Below, piece after piece: positions 35,990 to 47,480 of a DNA stretch of 64,000 nt. Positions within the stretch are counted from its first letter, which is position 1. Each line of letters begins with the position of its first letter. The notes under the pieces are model-generated. The model saw only the letters and a program-made list of their open reading frames with translations. It made no database searches and was not told the DNA's origin. The translations under genes and the position numbers were made by a program. Origin of the DNA: Paragordius varius (Eukaryota > Nematomorpha); NCBI GenBank assembly GCA_964247055.1, contig OZ176050.1, positions 9,300,001 to 9,364,000 of the forward strand, in the 5' to 3' direction.

Positions 35990-37720
35990 AATAAATGTTC
36001 CAGGTATTCCCTGTTAAAAGGCAAAAATTTTAGTCAAGCGTTTCTTTGATGATAGCTGCTGGGTAAGGAGATATCCGCTAAAAACTGACCCATCATATCG
36101 CAATAGCGTGCTTTTGGGGTTAAATTTCAGAAAACCTATCAGGCCATATGAGTTCAATTCGTGCTTAAAATATTACCCGTAGAAGGTCAAAAATTTAAGT
36201 CCAGCGGATTTTTTAAAATAGCGGTTAAATAGGCTCTTAACGCCCTAAAAAATACGCTATCATTATTTAGTAATGAAGCCATTCTTCCATAAACTATTAA
36301 GAACATATGGAAGGAATGATGATTCCAGGTATTCCCGTATAGAGGCAATTTTTTTTATCTAACTACATTTTTATATTGGCCTCTGGGTAGGAGGCCACCC
36401 GCCTAAAACTACGGCACCATATCAAAATTGCGTTGTTTAGGATTAATTTTCAGAAATCAGGCCATATAAGTTTTATAAGGGCCTGAAATATTACCCGTAA
36501 AAGGCAAAGATTTAAGTCGAGCGGTTTTTTTAAATTAGCGGTTAAATAGGCTTTTTATGCCCTAAAAATGCGCTATCATTGAACTATTAATTAGTTATGA
36601 AGTCATTCTTCCATAAACTATTAAGAGCATATGGAATGAATGATTCCAGGTATTCCCATATAAAGGCAAAAAATATTATCGAACGTCTTTTTGATATTGG
36701 CATCTGGGTAGGGAGCTACCGCCTAAAACTGCTAAACCATATCAAAATGCGTTGTTTAGGATTAATTTTCAAAAAGTAGGCCATATAAGTGTTATTAGGG
36801 CCTGAAATATTACCTTTAAAAGGCAAAAATTTAAGTCGGACGGATTTTTTAAATTAGCGGTTAAATAGGCTCTGGGTAGGGGGCTACCCGCGTAAAATAG
36901 CGTCATTATATCGACACAGAATGCCTTTGGAGCCAAATTTCAGAAAACTTATGAAACTATGTGAGTTCAATAAGGGCCTAAAATATTTATTACCCCTTAA
37001 AAAACAAATATTTTAGTATAGGGGGTTATTTCAATGAGTCGCTAAGAAAAGTTTTACTCCCTGAAAAATTCGCCGCTATAGAACAACCTTTTGGTTTTGA
37101 AGCAATATTTTCAAGAATAGGAACATATGGAAATTTTCCAGATATTCCCCATATAAACACAAAAGTTTTGCCCGACGCTTTATTATACCTGCCTCTGGGT
37201 AAGTACCCGCCAAAAACTGTGCCACTATATGGAAATTGCGTTGTTTTGGAACTAATTTAAAACTTATGCCATATGAGCTTATTTAAAGTTCGAAATATTA
37301 CCCGTAACTAGATAAAAACTAAGGTCAGGCCTTTTTTATTAGCCGTTAATTTGGAGCCTTTATGCCCTAAAAATACGCCATCAAACGATTATTTAGTGTT
37401 AAGGTATTTTTTCGCATAACCCATGACACAATGGTTCCAAAGATGATTCCAAATATTTTCCCTATAAAGGCAAAATATTTAACCTAGCGCTTTTTCCGTA
37501 TAGGCCTATGGGTAGGGGTCTACACGTTTAAAACTGAGACGCCATACAAGAATGGCGTTTTGGAGCTAATTTTCAAAAAACTTAAGAAGTTATACGAGTT
37601 CAATAAAGGTTTTAATATTACCCATAAAAAGGTAAAATTTATGGTATAGCGTTTTTTTCCGTTAGCCGTCCATTTGGGGCCTTTACACCAGTAAACAATA
37701 TATTAGAATGAATGCATGTT
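35990..37720. repeat. Satellite-like tandem array, about five degenerate units of roughly 310-325 bp
   Basis: The phrase CCAGGTATTCCC or a close variant recurs at 36000, 36325, 36646, 37138 and 37449. Within each unit the same order follows: a GGCAAAA stretch, CTGGGTAGG...CTACCCGC, AAAACTG...CCATATC, GCGTT...GGA, GGCCATAT, a GGCCTGAAATATTACCC block, and GGTTAAATAGGC. The 36646-37138 interval is longer and holds a partial duplication. Units diverge left to right. I see no coding capacity. Confidence 0.85.
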
Positions 37721-38127
37721 TTGAAAATCCTATGAGATCATAGCTATTAAATAAGTTACGAAAAAATTTACATATATGGATCATTTTATTGTCCCTTTTT
37801 TCAAATAGCCTCCCCCCCAGAATTCAGAAAGACTTCCTCGGGATGCGTAGCAGCACGAGATATACGCTAGTGACTAATAATAGCTCTCGTTAGTGTAAAC
37901 TAATAACTGGCCGTTTTTTCTTGTAAACATTATTTTTTATATTTTTGCCAAATACGGAAATATTGCCATATCTTATTTTCGAATATTAAAATTTGGTTTT
38001 GATACGTAAATAATTATTATATAATCCAACCGTCATTGTGCCTTCTACCAAGGTATAAAGCATTTCTGTCCACAGTCGGTACCCTGATTCTCACTAATTT
38101 ATAGTTATTTACCCTTTGGTTCTAAAC

Positions 38128-38376
38128 CAGGGGTGTACAACATGCAACCCTCTGACATTTGTGCTGCCCGAGAAAATCTGATAACTATGATTTGCAAAAA
38201 TATGCTTACAAAATCTTGTAATGATATATCTCAAACAAAATTTTCTAATATTTATACAATTGGCAATAACTAGAAAAAATGTTATTTTGTGTTTGAATTT
38301 TACAGTCGTTTGTTTGAAGTCTAATATATTAATGAATGCCTATAGCCCGCGAAGCCATTTGTGTTGGACACCCCTG
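38128..38376. mobile_element. hAT-type MITE (249 bp)
   Basis: The left end is CAGGGGTGTACAACATGCAA and the right end is GAAGCCATTTGTGTTGGACACCCCTG. The flanks TTCTAAAC and TTCTACAA match at 6 of 8 positions. There is no coding capacity. A decayed relative ends at 9749, and a related single end is at 56227. Confidence 0.8.
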
Positions 38377-39239
38377 TTCTACAAAAATGTTTTATTATAT
38401 TCCTTATAATTTTTTTATTAATATTCGCTTATTTTTTGCTGTAACGTTTAGGTCATTATTGATTAATTATTGAAAATTTTAATTAAAACTAAAAAGCATC
38501 TTTTAGAATCCTAAATTTTACCAACATTATAATTTTGGTCACACTAGGGAATGTCCTTCAAAATTTAATTATGCTTGAAATAGCTAGATATTATTCAATA
38601 AAATTTTTGTTTCAACGGAAAATATTTTGACCAACGATTTTTATAAAGTTAATTATCGAAAATGATTAAAAACTTTTATTTTTCATATCGAGATTCGTAT
38701 AGTGTGGCAACATTATATATTAATCATATATTTGGTTTAAATTAATTAGTTAAAACAAGTTTTTGGTAGGTTGTTGTATAAAACCAGTAAAAGTCACATG
38801 AATCCAAATATATATTTATATGTACAATATTAATTATTAAATATGGCAGCTTCTATGAGGAAAAAAACTTTGTAATCTTCCTTGGATGGGGATGTGAATG
38901 AGGTGGTTTGCAAAATTCCGTTTTTGGCAAAAGGATGAATAATTATTTAGTAATTACTTTAATATTGTATAAAACATCTCCAAAAATATATTAGATAATA
39001 TCTTTACAGAAAAAACTTTATATTGCACATGATAATAATATTGTGAATTCTAGGGATAATAAAATATTCATTCATGCGTATGAGAAGCATGAAATATATA
39101 AAATGCATGCGTGATTTAATTTGTTTGTAACTTGAGGAAATTAATTTTCTTAAAAAGGCATATATACATACAGTTACAATAAAAAATCCATGTTGGTTTT
39201 TTAAATAAATTGTGACAAGGTTTTAAACTGTGTAAAAGG
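38377..39239. other. 3' flank of the muscarinic receptor gene
   Basis: A+T-rich, with no supported exon. It presumably contains the receptor 3' UTR (transcribed right to left). Confidence 0.5.
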
Positions 39240-42200
39240 CTAATTTTTAAAACGATTTAGTTTACGTGCCATAAAAAGATTTTGTTGTTGAGCTCGTTTT
39301 TTATCACGACTTTGTCCAAATTTACAGCATAGGATACGTTTAAAGTTTTTACGGAAATTTGCATTGCACATGGCGTAACAAATGGGGTTTATTGTGCTAT
39401 TTATGTAACATAGGTAATAACTAAAGGCCCAGAGAGCTTCAGGCAAACAATCTACGCAAAATGCCCCAATAAGCACCAAAATATTATATGGCGTCCATGT
39501 TATGATAAAGGCAAAAAGTATTGCAGTTAATGTTTTAGCTGCTTTTTTATCTTGTTTTTTCTCTATTCTCCTTTTACGAGACTTTTCCTTGGTTGCGTAG
39601 GACGATTGCATGGATAGAGTGGTTCCCATATCATCTCCAGACAAGACGGTGCTTTGTGAAACCTTGTCTATAGAGTAACTATTGGCAAGAGTTAAACCCT
39701 TTTTCGGTAAGTTTGGGAATGTGTTGATTTTGGTCGTATTTTTATTTAATTGTTGGTTACTTGATTGGTGTAAAGTTGTTTCGATTGATTGATGCATATT
39801 TTTATCGGTATGCTCATTTTTAATGCACATGGATGGAACAAATTCGGATGTTGGTAAAGCAGATGTATTATTATATGGTTGAATTAATGTTTTCTGTTTC
39901 TTCAACATAATTGAAAGCTTTTGCCCTTTTCCCGCATTGTTGGATACCAGAACATTTTTCGTTGGTATTTTTGGATGTTTGCGTAGAATATCATTCCTAT
40001 AACGAATCGGGAATATACGGTTTAGATTTAAATAAATGTGTTTTTTCTTTTTATTTATTGGAATTGTGACCTTTTTCTTGGTATGCGTTTTTATATAAGC
40101 TTCTTTGAATCGAGCTACCGAAGTCTGTGAAGAATTTTCATGTGATTTTTGCCTTTCGCTCTCTGGGTTTTCAATTATCACAACTTTTTCATGAGAGCTT
40201 GCCGGTAAAATAATGACTTTTTCATCGGTAATTTGTGTAGAATTTTTTGCATTTAAATTATTCATTCCTGTTTTCTTGGTAACCAAGTTTTGAACACGAG
40301 GATTGAGCATAGGTTGCTTTTCCGAACCTAAAAGAGAGTGCAGTGTAGTTTGTGAAGAATCAATGCTCCTTGTATCCGTCTTTCCCGATATGGTATAATA
40401 TGTGTTGGTGACAGAATCATATATTTTGCTTTGTCGCTTTCGATCCCATGGCAATGTTTCACATGATGAGTCTAACGAAGATGTCATGTGGCAAAGTGAT
40501 GTTTCTTGATAACTGGCATAGTGGGTATGCGATAATGGATTTTCTTCCAAATTTATCTTATCTTGTGAATGACGAAATATGTCTTTGGCTGTCAGAGGAA
40601 TCTTGTATATTAGCGAGGAAAATTCTCTTAATTCATTTTTATTGACTGTTATCGAAGTTGTTCGTGAATGCCCGTTATGTGAACTATCATTGTTATTATT
40701 TATATTCATACGTCTATAATAGACACTTTGAGTGGTGCAACTTTGTTCATGGACTGTTTGTACAGTTCTATTTTTTATATAAAGATTTGATGCGTTTGTT
40801 GTGCATTCCGTTTCATACAATTTAACCATTTTAATTGATGCTTCTGTCTCTTGAGCAGTTTGGGTGGATGGTAATTGTATGACTATCGTATATGTATCGC
40901 TTGGTACCGTAGATGTAGTTGGCTGTTGTACAGATTTTGATACGCCCAAGTTGTTGATCGAAGAGGAATAGGATGAATCAAATGTTTGTGATTTACACAA
41001 ATTTGGTGGTTGTATATAACTCGGTAAAATATTATTCGGATTCGCTAATGTACTGCCAACAAGTGGAGACGGATGTTTTGGCAAATGCTTACTGATGTTT
41101 GATTTAACGGAACTGCTGTTTGCTCGACCAAACCGATTATTACCATTCTTCCTTGTGTCAATTCTGAATGATGCTGAGGCTTGTTCGCTTTCATCTTCTT
41201 CATCTTCATTGCCTTCAATAACTTCCTCGTCCATAAGTGAAAAGCAATTTGTGAAACGAATGTAACAACGATACCACCATTTTGCGTCTGCCAGTGATGA
41301 GGTGGTTTTGGCAGTTTTACCAGAACCCGGGACTCTAAGTAACTCATACACAGGTTTAACAGTTGTGGAATCTGACTGCACAGGTGTTACTAACATTTTG
41401 CCTTTTCGCTGCGAAGACGGTTCATCACTAGATGTCGATTTTTTACTCATATTGTTTTCCCCTTGTAGATATGGTAATTCTTTTTGACGTTTTTGTGTCT
41501 CCCGCCACACTCTCCAATACAAAATGCTCATCACAGTCACGGGTAAATAAAAGGCCGCCATAGCGGTACCCGTTGTTAGATATGGATTTGATTTTAGAAA
41601 TTGGATATAACAATCACCATGAGGTACTGTACGTTTTCCCTCTATGTATGGGTAACCTATGATCCATGGTGGCCATAAAATAAGAGAAACTATCCAACAC
41701 AGCGAGATCATGAATCCGGCTCTTTTAGGAGTCCTGTTAGCTCTGTATGTTAAGGGCCGTGTTACGGAAAAATACCGATCCAAACAAATGGCCACCAAAT
41801 TTAGCACAGATGCGTTGCTCATAAGGTAATCAATGGCTAGGTACATGTCACAAAGAAATGGACCAAATGGCCAATAACTTTTAAGGACGAAAACAGTATA
41901 CAGAGGCATGGATACGATACCTAAAATTATAATATATATTATTAAATTTGGGATCAAACATAAATTTTTATTTGACAAGTCGTAGTGTTTATAATCCCAT
42001 TAACTTTAAAACCGAAAGTTATCACTTTGAAAAAATAATGCATTCTTAACTAAATGAAATAAAAAAATTCTAAAAGTTTTGGAAATCGAAAAAATACAAT
42101 ACATTATTCTGAGTTATACTTTAATTTAATAAGTAAATGTGTTAAATTGGTCTTTGGTTATTAATATATGTTTTAAACTGTATTAGGATTTTTTAAAATT

Positions 42201-45200
42201 TGTTATCAGTGGGATGTTGAGACAAGTTAAAAATATGCATTCTATAGCCTTTTTGGCGAATTATTGGTTTTAAATCTGTTTTGCGCTTGAAACAATAAAA
42301 ATGAAACAAAGGCATATAAATTTGTACATTTAACCATTATCTATTAAATTCAAAAGTTATTTTATTATTAAAAATATTATAAAAAGAGTTCTTCCCAAAA
42401 ACAGCTGTGCCCGAAATCAGATTTTTTGAGTTTAATATCCTTATATGCAACGTGACCTCTAATTATTTTCGTATTCTATGAGATGGTTGGTTGCCCTTTG
42501 CAAAAATATTAAAATTAACACTTTATGACCATTTGGAGCATTTTTATTCCCATAGCGATTTGAAATTTGAATATCTTAAAGGATATTTAAGGTATTAAGC
42601 CGAATTTTAAAATATGCTTTCTTTAGCCTTTTAGGCGCATTATACCAATTTTTTCAAATAAAGGTAAAATTGTTAAAATATCCTTATCTTTTTCTCTTTC
42701 ATTTTTTTCTTTAGAGTTTTTAATATCGCTTATTATATAAGAAAATAATAAATGTATATTATGGTTAGAAAATGCAAATAATTGACTTCAGTAAGCTTTC
42801 ATGCTGTATTATACCAAAAAATGTGATATTTTTTTATTTTAAAATCAGCTGTTTAATCGTGTTTTGGAGTTGTCCCAATTTTATACTATAATAAGAAAAC
42901 TGTTTTTTATCTAATACAGGAGAACAAAGTTAAAAATTAAATTTAAATAAAATGACTTTCAAACCAGTAGTTTCTTAAGATTGAGCTCTGGTATATATAA
43001 ATATATCAATATGTCATCGCGGACAAAAAAGTAAAAAGGTCATGAAGTGTTAAATTACATTTTCGAGTTATACTTTATAACATATTTAACAGTTTATTAC
43101 GTTTTTATCTTTTTTTGTCTGCGATGACATTTTGGGGTTTTCGACAGAGCTCAAATTAAACAAATTAAAAATAGCGTTCTTACAGTTAACTTATGGGCTA
43201 AAATTGAAATAGCCCCAAAACACGATTTAAAAACAGCTGATATTAAAATCATAAAATATCGAAAATATGCTGTTTTGCAATTTGAAAGCTTTTGTGCAAT
43301 TATTTATATTTTTCAACCATAATATTTTGCCTGTTGTCTTAATGATTCAAAAAACAAAGAAAAAAAATGGCGGCGAAAAAGTTTGAGATGAGGATTATTA
43401 CATTTTGAAAAAATCTAATCCTGTGCCTAAAAAGCTAAAAATATTTAATTTAGCCCAACGTAACTTTTTTTAAGTTGTTTAAATTTAAATGGCCCTGGGA
43501 TATAGAATTACCCCAAAAAGTCTGATGTGTTAAGCCTCTGAAATAAACACCCCAAAAACATATATAAATTCAATGAAGTGTAAATGTAAAAACCTATTGT
43601 AATAATTTATCAGTCATTATACATTAAAAAGGATATTTATAATTCAAAATCATTATATTTTCATCCGTAAAAAGAATTACGGTTGCTAAAATTAAATGTG
43701 GATGGAATAAACAACTTTGCTATCATTCATAACTTTGAATATATGACATTTTTAAAAACAGTCAGCAAAAATTAAGAGTAATCTTTAGCCCTTAAAATAT
43801 AATTTTTCAGTTAATCAACACTTCAAGCAAACGCAACATTTTCCATCCAAACAGAATTAAAAATGTTGCGTTTGTTTAAAAATGCTTTTGAATGAAAAAT
43901 GGTATACTATCAGCTTTCTAAAATATTACAATACATATGATGAGAGCCAAAAACGGAAAATTAATTTATACCACAAATATAATAAATAATTATGCTTGAT
44001 CTATTTATCAAATAATTTTATTTTAATTTGTCTAAAGTATATACCTTAAAAAACTTTATGATTCTTTACTTTTACAGTGTAAAAAAATATTTGTAAAAGA
44101 TAATATTAGGAGTAAAAAAATGAATATTAGTGAAAATAAAAAAGAAACAAAGAGCCATGGTGCACGAGTAAGCATTACCATGCCCATCAAATAATAATTA
44201 TTTTTTACTATTTATAATGAAGGAAAGAATATTACGTAGTAGTATGGTATTACATACTCGATAAATGCCGTTCCTTTCCTTTTTATCTTCCACTAATAGT
44301 AAAAAATAATTATTATTTGATGGGCATGGTAATGCTTGCTCGTGCACCATGGCCCTTTGTTTCTTTTTTAATTTCAGTAATATTCATTTTTTACACCTAA
44401 TATTAATTTCTTTACAACAAATATTCTTTATTTAATTCACTGTAAAAAAAATGCGGTATCCCTTTTATTTTTCCAAAAATGGGATAGTTAAGATACTAGC
44501 ACACTACAACTTCTAAAATAGATTTATATTATACATCAAAAGATTTATTTTCAGTGAGATCCAATTTATAAAAATAAACAATCAAAGCTTCGAATCGGAG
44601 CCGCAACCACATAAAACCGGAGGCTCCTGATATTTTAGCAAAAACCGTTCCGTTAAGTTGCAACGAACCCAGTTCCGACTCCACTCTCTTTGAAATAAGC
44701 CCTAAGTCAATAATTTTATTATTTAGATACTATACCAATTATATATTAATTTTAAGCGATCTTATGGAACCATAACATAATGGACAACAAAACGTGGTGA
44801 AGATTTTAAAATTCGTAAGTAAATTGAATGCGTATTTTGAAAATTTTAGCCATAATATTTTAAAGTTTTTTTGGACAAAAATTTCTTTGGGTCTAAAATA
44901 TACAACAAAATGTATCATGATGAGATTTATAGAAAAATATAATATTTTTCTTTATTTTCTTAATTTTTTTATCCAAAAAATTATAAAAACACATATATCA
45001 CATCATCTTAAAACATTTCATCTGTTTTTATATTTTTAAGTTTATTTTTTAATATCCAAATGAGCCATAATTTATTTGTTTTTATTCAAAATTATCTTTA
45101 TCAATAATATTTAAAAACATTAACTGCTAAAAATCGATTAGCCTTTAAATGCGACGTGCCACAATTTGGAAATTCTTAAAGTTTTGCATTTCTCTTTACA

Positions 45201-46270
45201 TACAAATTTCACAAACTAGACATCCCAAAAAATATATAAATTTAAAATAAAAAAAGTATAATTGAACCTATTGTGGTATCAGCAACGGCTAAACTCATAA
45301 GAAAATAATTGCTGACAGTTTGCAATTGTGGATCAATGCGAAAAGCAATCAATACCATTATATTTCCCACTATAGTTAGGAGTGATAGAATAGCCGCAAC
45401 TATTCCGATAATTATAGTTTCTGCCAAGGTGTAACGTTTAAAAACGCTAATTTCTGTCTGTTGAGTTTTTTTGACGACCTCTTCAAGGGTTTTTACCCTT
45501 TCCTTAATGGCAACAGTTATGTTGGGATTTGTTTTGTTTGCCTTTTCCAATTTCGTTAAGATTTTTGTTAAGAGGGCAGTTTCATTTTTTAGTTGACTAA
45601 TATTGGCATTCCGCTCCTGCAGAATGAGAAATTTGGTTAAGTTAAATGGTTTTGATTCATCTTCATCATCGCCCTTTCTGTAAATGAATGGGGCTCCGTG
45701 AATGAGGGTCCGTTTGTTAAACGTGTCAAGCAAATTTATATTAGAAAATTCGTTGCCCAAATCTCGTTTCATTCGATGCTGTTTTTCATGTAAAAGATTA
45801 TTGTATCCCATCAAAAGGGGATTATCTTTGTTGGAAGAGTTTTGATATGAAAAATGATAATTATGCGAATATCTTCTTTTGTATGTCATGTATCTGTTAA
45901 AATTTTGGAATAATAAATTTAAACGATATACCCAATCCCAAAATCTGGGTGGATAATATCGCCCAAAAGGGCGCGAAAAATTTACTTCACCAGATAATAA
46001 AGTTTCGTTATGACTAAATCTTGTTTTGATTGGGGAGGATTTCAACAACAAATTACTCTGAGAGTTTTTTTGACTTCTATTTTTATCGATTGGGAGAAAT
46101 AGCTCTTGTAAATTAAGTGAGTTTTTATGGATAATTAACCCTTGATCACTATGCCGAATTTGATGAAGTGAATTTGCTATGTGACCAGCGAATAAAAAGT
46201 TTAAAATTATATAGAGCAGGAATATCCGAATGTCGGTAAAAAAGCGTAACTGGTGCTTAATAATTTTCAC
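39240..46270 (-). CDS. mAChR-A: Muscarinic acetylcholine receptor (class A GPCR)
   Basis: Two coding exons, 46270-45268 and 41920-39240, joined phase 1 within TM2 (AVADTTIG), give 1227 residues. TM1-TM2 carry [11 protein letters not shown] and [13 protein letters not shown]3 has Asp365 in [13 protein letters not shown], followed by [16 protein letters not shown]5 has [18 protein letters not shown]6 has [17 protein letters not shown] (Tyr1146, Asn1147) and TM7 has [15 protein letters not shown]. These are the acetylcholine-pocket and G-protein motifs of the muscarinic family. The N-terminal region is unusually long: about 280 residues before TM1, with a signal-like hydrophobic start ([14 protein letters not shown]), several N-glycosylation sequons and a heptad-like stretch at about 245-275. 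Intracellular loop 3 spans about residues 476-1115. I call it A-type from overall similarity to vertebrate M1-M5, not from a tree. Confidence 0.95.
42515..43533. mobile_element. Imperfect fold-back (long inverted repeat) element, about 1 kb, in the receptor intron
   Basis: It starts TTAACACTTTATGACC and ends ...TCTGATGTGTTAA. The left block around 42838-42880 (ATCAGCTGTTTAATCGTG, TTTTGGAGTTGTCCC) is the reverse complement of 43195-43240. The left block 42590-42790 likewise pairs with 43250-43480. TTAACAC at the ends links it to the hairpin MITE family. It is non-coding. Confidence 0.7.
43825..43877. repeat. Short stem-loop with an 18-bp arm
   Basis: AAGCAAACGCAACATTTT at 43825-43842 pairs with 43860-43877 at 17 of 18 positions, with a 17-nt loop. 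It lies in the receptor intron between two larger fold-back elements. The function is unknown. Confidence 0.55.
44075..44443. mobile_element. Hairpin MITE (369 bp) with near-perfect 75-bp inner arms
   Basis: The inner arms 44138-44212 and 44296-44370 pair with only about two mismatches (GCCATGGTGCACGAG... core). Pairing continues outward with small gaps to TTTACAGTG at 44075 and CACTGTAAA near 44438-44446. The loop is about 80 bp. High arm identity suggests a recent insertion or selection for the hairpin. It is non-coding and lies in the receptor intron. Confidence 0.85.
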
Positions 46271-47222
46271 TAGTATATTACTAATGATTAAATTTTATGA
46301 ATATTTTTTCAAATATTGTTTAAAAAATGTGTATGTTTAGAGCATATCTTTATCGTTAAGTAGATTCGAAAGTCCTCAATCGTTCATAATCTATTAGAAA
46401 ACAAAATTACTTTTAATATGTAATAATTTTATAAAATATTTAGGACGGTGTTCAACTTGTTTTTGTTAACACACTCCCGCCCTTTTCTCATAATCAGAGA
46501 CGTAACTTGCATATCTGGCGCGCGGTGAATGAATCCGTGTTGCCCCCTCCCCCCAGCTTAAACGATTAAAGGGACTTTTAATTAAGGGTTGAGGTGTCAT
46601 AAAAACATTAAGTTAATATGTTTTTTATGAGATTAGGTATACACGGGAAAGCGTACTGTTAAGAAATACATACGGTTAAAAAATTCTTTTTAAACAAATG
46701 AATTCGCAATGGCGGTAAAATTTTGATTGATTAAATTGAAAAAACATAGAAGTTTTGACAATAAGCAAAATTTAATTAATTAAACATGACATTACAAATA
46801 TGTAGGGATTATGTTTAAAAAATAATAAATTATTTTTATTAAAAAGTAAGTGTAATTAAAATATGAAGGCAGAATATACAAAAACTGAATATTTTTTTAT
46901 AAAAAACACAATTAAGTATTTAATAAGGGTTTAATCTGTCCAATACCTGATGATGTCACAAAACATTTAATGTGGTAGAACTAGAGTTTTATTAGCTTTA
47001 TATCAAAGACAATTTTTAAATATATAGCAATTTAAGGCAGGAAAAAAAATATATCAGGGAATGGGATATTAGTGTCGAAATAAAAAAATATGAGCATTCC
47101 TCCAATAAGTTATTTATGAATTTGTTAATTGAATCTGGCCATTGAATATTATGTGACTTTTTCATTATGTACATCATTACAAAGTTTATATAACTTTAGT
47201 CAGGTGGCGCGTACAACATATA
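46271..47222. other. 5' flank of the receptor, with a transposon-end-like block
   Basis: No exon is seen. The block CAGAGACGTAACTTGCATAT, followed by CTGGCGCG and a run of C residues (about 46495-46557), is locally G+C-rich. It resembles 60748-60797 (CAGAGGTATGGCTTGCATTT then CTGGCGTG...GCCCCC). Both look like one end of a DNA transposon whose other end is not found. Confidence 0.35.
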
Positions 47223-47480
47223 CCATTTACCCTTCAAATCAAATCACCCTTTAACAATTCAAATTCACCCTAAAAATAAGTTGTGTTTTCGGGATAATAT
47301 AACTCATCATTATGAATTATTTCTTTATGGCATCTTTTATTTCTTTATGGCATAGTCTATTTTTCAAACAAATCCTTTTTTAAAAATATAAAAAATTATA
47401 GGTGTTTAATATTTAAAAAAATTTGGTTTATTCCAAGGTGAATTCGAATTGGCCAAGGGTGAATTTGAACTGTAAATGGG
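47223..47480. mobile_element. Probable MITE (258 bp)
   Basis: The left end CCATTTACCCTTCAAATC and the reverse complement of the right end, CCATTTACAGTTCAAATTC, form an inverted terminal repeat. A second inner pair, TCAAATTCACCCT and AGGGTGAATTTGA, is also inverted. There is no coding capacity and no clear target duplication. Confidence 0.6.

Larger units (their letters stand above)
34790..38549. mobile_element. Possible large composite element with TAGGGTGACCA-like ends
   Basis: At 34790 the sequence reads TAGGGTGACCAGATTTT. At about 38534-38549 the inverted form AATTTTGGTCACACTA occurs (TAGTGTGACCAAAATT on the other strand). The ends agree at most positions and bracket the dispersed repeat copy B, the tandem array and a hAT MITE. 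I see no clear target duplication and no transposase, so the pairing may be chance. Confidence 0.3.

Noticed and set aside
36597-36779. 60-codon frame in the tandem array
   Set aside because: The frame is not shared by neighbouring units of the array, so it is chance.
41921-41978. Extension of the receptor frame upstream to an apparent Met
   Set aside because: A splice acceptor at 41921-41923 joins in phase to the TM1-TM2 exon, so this stretch is intron.
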